DNA from: JALZAQ01 sp038253885
Lineage (GTDB): Bacteria > Gemmatimonadota > Gemmatimonadetes > Gemmatimonadales > Gemmatimonadaceae
Length of the DNA stretch: 18,932 nt
Direction: 5' to 3'
Assembly: GCA_038253885.1 (NCBI GenBank)
Contig: JBBSGP010000048.1
Coordinates: 1-18,932, forward strand
Positions 13,124 through 18,932 of this stretch are shown in pieces (the first letter of the stretch is position 1; each line of letters begins with the position of its first letter). Made by a program: the position numbers and the translations under genes. The notes under the pieces were generated by a model. That model was not told the DNA's origin. It was given only the letters and a program-made list of their open reading frames with translations, and made no database searches.

Positions 13124-14874
13124 GGGGAGACGGGCTCGGTGCTCTCCACGGCAAACCAGCGGCGCCACCAGGGCGATCGCTGCTCGCGCTCCATCACCGC
13201 TTCGACGGCCTGGCGCCAGAAGTCGTGCATCTCGGCGGCATCGGCGAATCGATTGTCGGGCAGCGGATCGAGTCCGCGCTCCACCCACGCGCCGATCTCG
13301 GCCGGATACGGCGCGAGGTCGACGTTTCCAGCGAGCTCACGGGCGAGGATCATCTGCTCGTCACCGGTGCCGTAGGGCGGCTTTCCGGTGATGACGAATA
13401 CAGTTATGGCGGCCATTGCATAGCAGTCGACTGGCGATCCCTGGGGCTCACCCAGGAGTTGCTCGGGAGCGGCGAACTCAGGAGTGCCGGTGGTGCCGGC
13501 GAGATCTTCGCCGGGGATCTTCGCGACACCAAAGTCGGTGATGCGCCAGCGCCGATAGCGGTCGATCAGGATGTTCTCCGGCTTGAGATCGCGGTGGATG
13601 ATGCCGGCCGAGTGGGCCGCCGCGAGACCGTCCAGGACGTGCTCGATCTGGTTGGCGATCTCGTGCAACGGGCGAGGACCCGTGCGCGCGATGAGCTCCG
13701 CGAGCGAGCCTCCCTCGGCCAGCTCCATTGTGTACCAGGAGACGTCGCCGTTCGAGTCCCAGTCGTAGATGGGCACGATGGCCGGATGCGCGAGCTGAGC
13801 GGCAAGCTGCGCTTCGCGCCGGAAGCGACGCACCGCTTGCTCGTCGCTGGCGACGTCGGGATGGAGCATCTTGAGGGCGACCTCGCGCTCGAGCGTGAGA
13901 TCGCGAACACGCCACACCGCGCCGAACGTGCCCGATCCGAGGCGTGCCAGCACCTCGTAGTCTTCGCCGGTGGCCCAACGAAGACGTGATTCCTCGGACT
14001 CGTCGGCGAGTCGCATGGCCGTCGTGGATCCGCTGACATAGATCGACGTCCGTCCGCCCACGGCGCGATCCAGCGAGCGCAGCATCGCCGCCACGGAGTA
14101 CAGGCGGTCGGCCGGGTTCGGCAGGAGCGCGCGGTCGATGATCTCGGCCACCGCGTGCGGACAATCGGGCCGGATGAGAGCAACGGGAGGCATCCCGGTT
14201 GTGGGCGGGAACTCGCCGGTGAGCGCCGCGTAGGCGGCCGCCGCGAGCTGCCACTGGTCGCTGGCCGCGGTCGGGATCCAGTCCTCCGCCGCTTCAGGGG
14301 GCGGTGGCACCCATCGCCGATCGGGTCGAAGGCCAGTTGGAATGTCGCCGTGGGGCATCGCCCATTCCCAGCCGAGCAACCAGAGCCGGCCCGTCGGCGT
14401 GACCCAGATTGTCTCTGGAGCCACGGCACCATGAGCCATACCGCTGTTGTGGAGATAGGCGAGCGCGGAGCCGACGCTGCGGATGAGCTGCAGCACGTAC
14501 GTCAGATTCTCGGAGCCGAGCCTGCCGAGCCGGGCGCCGACGGTCTCGCCGGCTATCCAGCGGCGCAGATAGCCCGGGCCTCTCGGGCTGTCCGAGTGCG
14601 CGGCCCAGTAGTGATAGGTGGTAGGAATCGCGGGATGGTTGCGGTGCGCGAGGTGACGCGCCTCGGCCGCGAGCCACGGGGCGTGGGTCGGATCGGGTGC
14701 GGTGACGAGGGAGAGAGAGCGTCCGAGTCCATCGACAACCTCCTGATAATGGCGGTAGTCGGCCGACACCCCCTCGGCGCCCCATGCCCAATCGGGCGGG
14801 AGCTGCCAGGCCGCGAGGTGCGATGCGAGCTCGCGCGAAATGCGATTGGGTCCTGCGACTTCGACTGGATTCAT
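13120..14874 (-). CDS. Tandem pseudokinase - Ser/Thr protein kinase
   Basis: Soluble protein of 584 residues with two kinase-fold halves. The C-terminal half (about 306-560) is an intact Hanks-type kinase: GSGTFGAV (313-320), Lys335 in VALK, Glu354, HRDLKPEN (427-434, D429), DFG (447-449) and APE (469-471). The N-terminal half (about 45-270) keeps the kinase C-lobe layout but has lost catalysis. HRD is replaced by HGA (148-150) in MAHGAVAPETIWVTPTGRLW, DFG by LGW (167-169), and the glycine loop and Lys are not recognisable. The structural SDQW (205-208) and PADR (254-257) remain. No membrane helix is seen, and the C-terminus is Trp/Arg-rich (SPWWRRWF). It is coupled by GTGA to a Rid-family gene and diverges from dut. 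The pseudokinase likely regulates the active half or docks substrates; this is inference. Confidence 0.92.
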   Translation of the reverse strand: MNPVEVAGPNRISRELASHLAAWQLPPDWAWGAEGVSADYRHYQEVVDGLGRSLSLVTAPDPTHAPWLAAEARHLAHRNHPAIPTTYHYWAAHSDSPRGPGYLRRWIAGETVGARLGRLGSENLTYVLQLIRSVGSALAYLHNSGMAHGAVAPETIWVTPTGRLWLLGWEWAMPHGDIPTGLRPDRRWVPPPPEAAEDWIPTAASDQWQLAAAAYAALTGEFPPTTGMPPVALIRPDCPHAVAEIIDRALLPNPADRLYSVAAMLRSLDRAVGGRTSIYVSGSTTAMRLADESEESRLRWATGEDYEVLARLGSGTFGAVWRVRDLTLEREVALKMLHPDVASDEQAVRRFRREAQLAAQLAHPAIVPIYDWDSNGDVSWYTMELAEGGSLAELIARTGPRPLHEIANQIEHVLDGLAAAHSAGIIHRDLKPENILIDRYRRWRITDFGVAKIPGEDLAGTTGTPEFAAPEQLLGEPQGSPVDCYAMAAITVFVITGKPPYGTGDEQMILARELAGNVDLAPYPAEIGAWVERGLDPLPDNRFADAAEMHDFWRQAVEAVMEREQRSPWWRRWFAVESTEPVSP

Positions 14875-14947
14875 GACGTCGATGCTGCGAGGTTCACCGG
14901 CGTGAATGTACCGGCGGCCGTTGGGCGAGAGAAAGGTAGGCGAAGTC

Positions 14948-14990
14948 CACGGCGGTACGGTAGCTGGAAGCAGCTACGCCTCTCGCCGTG
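14948..14990. repeat. Two-tier palindrome between the kinase and dut genes
   Basis: Inner arms GTAGCTG (14960-14966) and CAGCTAC (14971-14977) around GAAG, and outer arms CACGGCG (14948-14954) and CGCCGTG (14984-14990). Both pairs are perfect 7-mers, separated by a 5/6-nt internal loop. The structure lies 50 nt before the dut ATG and about 74 nt before the kinase ATG. It fits a shared operator or a leader hairpin. Confidence 0.55.
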
Positions 14991-15039
14991 TTACAGTTTC
15001 GACGCAAACAGTGGGCTCACCATGGGGCGGAGTGAGAGA

Positions 15040-15534
15040 ATGGGAGAGGCGGTGTTCGAGCTGCTTTATCCGGACGCGAGACCTCCGGAGCGCGCCACCG
15101 CGGGATCCTCTGGCTACGATCTGCGGGCGTATCTGCGGTGTCGGAGCATTCGTGTGCGCAGCGCCGCCGGAGAGGAGACGCGAGAGGTCGACGGCACCGG
15201 CGCGTTGCAGCTGGCGGCGGGTGAGCGAGCGCTCATCCCGCTTGGGTTCAAGGCCATGCTTCCCGATGGAGTGGAGGCTCAGATCCGCCTGAGAAGCTCG
15301 GCGGCCTACCGGCTCGGGCTTCTCATCCCGAACTCGCCCGGGACGATCGATCCCGACTATCCCGACGAGTGGATGGTGATGCTCAGGAACGACAGCGGAT
15401 CCCCGGTGACGATCAGGCACGACGAGAGAATAGCGCAAGCCGTGCTGGCGCGTTTCGAGTCGCTGACGTGGCGAGCAGGGGCGGTGGGCCGGACGACCGA
15501 TCGCGCGGGTGGAGTAGGAAGCACCGGTACCTGA
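15040..15534 (+). CDS. dut: dUTP diphosphatase (dUTPase)
   Basis: Hydrolyses dUTP to dUMP and pyrophosphate, keeping uracil out of DNA and feeding dTMP synthesis. 164 residues, trimeric dUTPase fold. The five motifs are in order: AGSSGYDLRA (21-30), RSSAAYRLG (85-93), IPNSPGTIDPDYPDEW (96-111, catalytic D104), ERIAQAVLARFE (129-140) and RTTDRAGGVGSTG (151-163). Two features are unusual. A roughly 20-residue insertion (about 32-55) lies after motif 1. In motif 5 Val replaces the Phe that normally stacks on uracil (GGVGSTG for GGFGSTG). ATG at 15040 was chosen because GGAG lies seven bases before it; ATG at 15022 would add six residues. A relative such as a bifunctional dCTP deaminase is unlikely given the length and motif 5. 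Confidence 0.92.
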   Translation: MGEAVFELLYPDARPPERATAGSSGYDLRAYLRCRSIRVRSAAGEETREVDGTGALQLAAGERALIPLGFKAMLPDGVEAQIRLRSSAAYRLGLLIPNSPGTIDPDYPDEWMVMLRNDSGSPVTIRHDERIAQAVLARFESLTWRAGAVGRTTDRAGGVGSTGT

Positions 15535-15670
15535 GACGGTCGGTTAAAGCGCGCTAATCTGGGAAGGCACTCTTCGGTGGTTGCAGCTCGGGGGCATGAT
15601 TGGGAAAATGACGGAGCGATGACGGTCAGCGACAAGTAGAGGGATCCCGATTCGCTTCGCGAGGTTCGCG

Positions 15671-18600
15671 GTGACGATTCGTCTGCACACATTGGGTCAG
15701 AGCTGTATCGAGGTAGGGACGATCCGCATCGGGCCGGAGTCCGAGCGGCTTTTTGCGTTGCTCCTGTATCTCGCGGTCGAACGGGGGAAGCAGGTGAGCC
15801 GCACCGAGCTTCGCCGGCTGCTCTGGCCTGAAGCGGACGCCACGCACTCCACGCATTCGTTGAGGCAGTTGATTTACCGAGCGAGGCGGATGGGGGTTGC
15901 GCTTCAAACACAGAGCCATCGGATCGCGTTACCATCGGAGCATGTTGAGGCCGACTTCGCGCCTTTTGTCTTCAGTTCCACACGCAATCAGGAATTCAGT
16001 TCCCTCCAAACGCACATTGGGTGCTTTCTACCGGGATACGCCCCGTCATTTTCTGATCAGTACGAAAGTTGGGTTGAGATGCAACGAGATAGCGTGCACT
16101 CAGGTCTGCGACGTGCGCTAGTCATGAAGATTCTCAAGAGCAAGTCGAACGGCGAATGGAGCCTCGTGGAACACCTCGCCAACTGCTGTCTGCAGTTGGA
16201 TCCGCTCAATGAAGAAGCGACACTGGCATTGGCCGAGGCAGCAGCCTTCGCAGGAAATAAGAACCGCGCGCTTCGGATTATCGATCAGTATACGCAAGAG
16301 ATTGGCTCCCAAGGGCAAGACATCCGTCTCCCGGCTGCCATTCTCAGACGGCGAGTCAGCGATGCGATGGTCACCTGCGACGTCAAGATTCCTAACGAGC
16401 CTCCGTTGGTTGGAAGGGTTCACGAGCTTAATAGGCTGAACTCCTTCTTGGAACATGCGACACAGGGAAGAGGTAGCGCGCATCACCTCCGTGGCGAGCG
16501 CGGAATCGGTAAGAGCCGATTCCTCACCGAATTCACGCGTTCAGCGATTCTGCGAGGAAAGCGGGTGGTTCGCGTGCAATTACGCCAGCACGACGAGCAC
16601 AGGCCACTTGCGGCCTTTGCTGAAATGGCACCGAAATTATTGGCTTTACCTGGTGCGCTCGGCAGTTCTCCCGAGTCGCTACGTCATCTACGTAATCTCA
16701 CATCCTATGATCCTGCCCTGCAGTTGGCGCAGGCATATGACCCCGAGAGCAATTACGCTTGTGTGCGAACAGCCCTCCTCGACCTTGTAGCATCAATTTG
16801 TTGCGAAAACTGTTTGGTCCTGTTGCTCGAAGACATTGATCATCTCGACAAGGCTTCTGCCGAGCTGTTGGCGCAGCTGATTGAGTACGCCGCGGACCAG
16901 CGGCTGCTGCTCGTAATGAGCTCCAAGGAACCGGCAGCGATGCACGGAACCATGTTGCATCCATTTGGCCGGGTCTATGACCTCAATCTGCGTCCGCTCG
17001 ATCGGGACGAATCCCTGTTACTCCTAAAGCACTATACCGATCAGACTTCCCACCGTTCTGAGTCGTTCTGGAACTGGTGCGAGCAGAAAGCAGGAGGAAA
17101 TCCCTATTACCTCACCGAGCTGGCGCAACATGGCCAAGCTGAGTCGGGCTGCTATCGACTTCCGGATACTCTAGCAGCCCTCGTTGCTACTCGCCTCGGA
17201 AGCTTGCGCCCTCTGGCGCGCAGACTGCTGCAGAGCGTTGCCATTCTTGGAAGACATTCTACGCTGGAGCGTGTCGAGGCGCTTCTGGATCACTCTACCC
17301 TTGATCTGCTCGACAGCTTAGATGAGGCGGAAATGGCTGGCTTCATCGAAATCGATGCCACCCGGGTGCACCTACGGACTAAGTTGCTTGGAGAAGTCGC
17401 GCTACAATCAGCTTCTAACGCGACCCGCCAGCTCCTTCATCGACGCGCTGCTCTGATACTGGAACGCGAGGGAACGACAGTTCACCCATCTGGTCTAATC
17501 TGGGAGTGCGCGGAGCATTGGAAGTGTTCAGGAGAGGAGTCGCGGGCACTCGAAACGCTGCGCGCATGCGCACGCTACTGCATGCAGCTTGGCATGCCGG
17601 GCGAGGCTTCCAAGATTTTGACGTGCGCGATAGAAAGAGATGCGGGAGTCACCTCACTACCTCTTCTACATGATTGGGTTGCGGCACTTCAGTTGGAAGA
17701 AGATTGGATCCAGGTTCAGCAAGTTGCAAAAAGGATTGCCACGCTAAGCGCGGCAATCCTTCCGCCTCCGTCTTCACATACCGAGCACGAATTAACCGTC
17801 ATCGAATCGGACTGGCACTCCGGCGCGGAGTCGGAGTTATTGCTGGACCGACTGCTTGTCTGCGTCAGGTCGGTGAACGTTCCGGACCATCACGTCCGCC
17901 GTGCGGCAATGCAAGGTCTCATTCTCGCTTGCGATGGTTTGCAAAATGACGTCGCCACTTACCTGTACCAGACCATCGTTCGAATCGACCGGAGGGCTCC
18001 CAACCTCGCCCTAACCTTCTACGCCGAATACGTATTCAACCTTTCTTTCGGCGACCTTGACGCGGTGACGCATTGCGCGCGCCGTTGGATCGCTCATTCA
18101 CGCCTATCCGAGAATCCCGCGGCTCTAAGTCGTTGCCTGAGAAATGCGGCGACGGGTCTTCATCATGCCGGTCTGACGTCAGAAGCGATTGAGGCATGCA
18201 CCGAGGGCTATCGAATCGCCGTGGAGCGCCGCCTTCGGAACGCGGCTACGGGAGCGGCGATACGTCTCGCAGGGCTTCATTGCGATATCGGTGATTTCGA
18301 CCAGGCTGCAGCGTGGCTCGCGACAGCGAGCGAAGGTATCAGCGTCCGCTCAAGTAACATTTTCTATTGGGACTACTGCTGCCGCATGGCCGAAATATCA
18401 TTGCGGCAAGCAAGGCACAGCGAAGTGCTCCCCTGGATCGAGCGAGCCCATGCCTCTCAAGTAATCAGATCAACTTACAGCCGTATTGAGAGCAGCGCTC
18501 TCTGGTGCGAGTATCGTGTACTGGTTACGCAGATCGTGCCTAGTAACGAGGACATGGCAGACCTCATGACGTTGTTCGAACGCGTAAAGTGTGGGCCTGC

Positions 18601-18772
18601 TTGTGAACTATTAGTAGTGGCCATTTGTCGTGCTATGGCTGCGCGCGGTGAGCGAGAAAGTGGTTGTGAGCTTGCCAACCGTTATGTATCCCACTGGAGG
18701 CGCGAGAAGTATCCTGTGTCGGCGCAGCTTCGGCAGTTTCTTAAGGTGAGACAACCACAGTTGCTTTCATAA
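15671..18772 (+). CDS. BTAD/AAA/TPR transcriptional regulator (SARP/large-activator type)
   Basis: Large cytoplasmic regulator of 1033 residues. An OmpR-like winged helix (about 1-92, with SRTELRRLLWPEADATHST) is followed by a bacterial transcriptional activation domain (about 95-230, with FLPGYAPSFSDQYESWVEMQ). Next comes a STAND/AAA-type NTPase module starting PPLVGRVHELNRL (244-256), with Walker A GERGIGKS (275-282) and Walker B CLVLLLEDIDHLD (381-393, D388). TPR-like helical repeats run from about 560 to the end. This layout belongs to AfsR/SARP-like activators, which switch on neighbouring or secondary-metabolism genes. The start is GTG at 15671, with GAGG seven bases before it. Base composition changes inside the gene: rows sampled at 15781-15840 are 72% GC, but 15961-16020 are 48% and 16801-16860 are 47%. 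The target genes are not evident. Confidence 0.88.
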   Translation: MTIRLHTLGQSCIEVGTIRIGPESERLFALLLYLAVERGKQVSRTELRRLLWPEADATHSTHSLRQLIYRARRMGVALQTQSHRIALPSEHVEADFAPFVFSSTRNQEFSSLQTHIGCFLPGYAPSFSDQYESWVEMQRDSVHSGLRRALVMKILKSKSNGEWSLVEHLANCCLQLDPLNEEATLALAEAAAFAGNKNRALRIIDQYTQEIGSQGQDIRLPAAILRRRVSDAMVTCDVKIPNEPPLVGRVHELNRLNSFLEHATQGRGSAHHLRGERGIGKSRFLTEFTRSAILRGKRVVRVQLRQHDEHRPLAAFAEMAPKLLALPGALGSSPESLRHLRNLTSYDPALQLAQAYDPESNYACVRTALLDLVASICCENCLVLLLEDIDHLDKASAELLAQLIEYAADQRLLLVMSSKEPAAMHGTMLHPFGRVYDLNLRPLDRDESLLLLKHYTDQTSHRSESFWNWCEQKAGGNPYYLTELAQHGQAESGCYRLPDTLAALVATRLGSLRPLARRLLQSVAILGRHSTLERVEALLDHSTLDLLDSLDEAEMAGFIEIDATRVHLRTKLLGEVALQSASNATRQLLHRRAALILEREGTTVHPSGLIWECAEHWKCSGEESRALETLRACARYCMQLGMPGEASKILTCAIERDAGVTSLPLLHDWVAALQLEEDWIQVQQVAKRIATLSAAILPPPSSHTEHELTVIESDWHSGAESELLLDRLLVCVRSVNVPDHHVRRAAMQGLILACDGLQNDVATYLYQTIVRIDRRAPNLALTFYAEYVFNLSFGDLDAVTHCARRWIAHSRLSENPAALSRCLRNAATGLHHAGLTSEAIEACTEGYRIAVERRLRNAATGAAIRLAGLHCDIGDFDQAAAWLATASEGISVRSSNIFYWDYCCRMAEISLRQARHSEVLPWIERAHASQVIRSTYSRIESSALWCEYRVLVTQIVPSNEDMADLMTLFERVKCGPACELLVVAICRAMAARGERESGCELANRYVSHWRREKYPVSAQLRQFLKVRQPQLLS

Positions 18773-18790
18773 GGGCGATGCCGATTCTCA

Positions 18791-18820
18791 GGGGGGAGTG
18801 TCCCTCGCGTAGTTGACATT
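18791..18820. mobile_element. Candidate insertion-sequence end (terminal repeat)
   Basis: The stretch starting GGGGGGAGTGTCCCTCGCG and continuing AGTTGACATT has the look of an IS terminal inverted repeat of the IS256/mutator style. It lies just outside the C-terminal end of a minus-strand ORF that leaves the window. The other end is not in the window, so the repeat cannot be confirmed. A 10-bp direct repeat, GGCGATGCCG, occurs at 18774-18783 and 18823-18832, but its positions do not fit a target duplication of this element. Confidence 0.35.
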
Positions 18821-18845
18821 CAGGCGATGCCGCGTGTGGTGCGGC

Positions 18846-18932
18846 TTACGCCGCAGCGGGCTTCGTGGTTGAGAGTGTGGGCTGCAATGCCTGCTTGAGC
18901 AAGGGGAGGTGGCGATACTGCTTCACGCGGCG
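18846..18932 (-). CDS. C-terminal end of a minus-strand gene, possibly a transposase (partial)
   Basis: The minus strand is open from the right edge to a TAA at 18848-18846. It gives 28 residues starting RRVKQYRHLPLLKQALQPT and ending TTKPAAA. The basic RRVKxYRHLPLL segment resembles tails of IS256/mutator-type transposases as I remember them, and it sits next to an IS-end-like sequence. The fragment is too short to be sure; it could be any protein C-terminus. Confidence 0.35.
   Translation of the reverse strand, partial: RRVKQYRHLPLLKQALQPTLSTTKPAAA

Noticed and set aside
13124..13288. A longer Rid protein starting inside the kinase gene
   Set aside because: The extra residues are low-complexity Arg/Ala translation of another frame. 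The family's N-terminus and the GTGA overlap support GTG at 13123.
14155..15039. A long upstream extension of the dUTPase frame
   Set aside because: It runs antisense through the pseudokinase. Motif 1 is close to the ATG at 15040, which has a ribosome binding site.
15658..15670. Small hairpin CGCGA-GGT-TCGCG over the ribosome binding site of the BTAD regulator
   Set aside because: A five-base stem in GC-rich DNA is expected by chance and no alternative pairing is seen; not strong enough to call regulatory.
1..18932. CRISPR arrays, tRNA or rRNA genes
   Set aside because: No regularly spaced direct repeats, cloverleaf-like segments or rRNA signatures were seen on either strand.

Overview
The window is high-GC bacterial DNA, except for its last ~3 kb. 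It most resembles a soil bacterium of the Gemmatimonadota. That placement is an inference. It rests on large TPR-bearing Ser/Thr kinases, secreted intradiol-dioxygenase-like proteins, BsuPI-domain lipoproteins, and F0 subunits a and b with signal-peptide-like N-termini. No rRNA, tRNA or other phylogenetic marker is present to prove it.

Region 1 (1-5410, minus strand) is an F-type ATP synthase cluster read right to left: atpZ, an atpI-position 4-TM protein, atpB, atpE, atpF and atpH. A secreted M1-type zinc metallopeptidase follows and runs off the left edge. The genes are tightly packed, with GTGA, ATGA and TGATG overlaps. The exception is a 190-nt atpB-atpE spacer holding three inverted repeats. 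The F1 genes atpA, atpG, atpD and atpC are not here. A candidate promoter and a 15-bp palindrome sit just upstream of atpZ.

Region 2 (5598-11563) has two BsuPI-domain exported proteins on the plus strand, flanking a minus-strand membrane Ser/Thr kinase with TPRs and a plus-strand intradiol-dioxygenase-like lipoprotein. The dioxygenase's twin-arginine signal appears to be split by a frameshift. A strong hairpin closes the second BsuPI gene.

Region 3 (11708-15534) has a solitary MoxR AAA+ ATPase (plus). It converges on a minus-strand two-gene unit: a cytoplasmic protein with a degenerate pseudokinase domain fused to an intact Ser/Thr kinase, coupled by a GTGA overlap to a Rid-family protein lacking the catalytic Arg. 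Divergent from the kinase is a dUTPase (dut). The divergent gap contains a two-tier palindrome.

Region 4 (15671-18932) has a large BTAD/AAA/TPR transcriptional regulator. Its first ~230 bp are GC-rich like the rest of the window, while the remainder is clearly AT-richer. Immediately after it comes what looks like the end of an insertion sequence and the C-terminus of a minus-strand gene cut by the window edge.

No gene-free stretch exceeds 300 bases. The best candidate for something little described is the pseudokinase-kinase/Rid couple.
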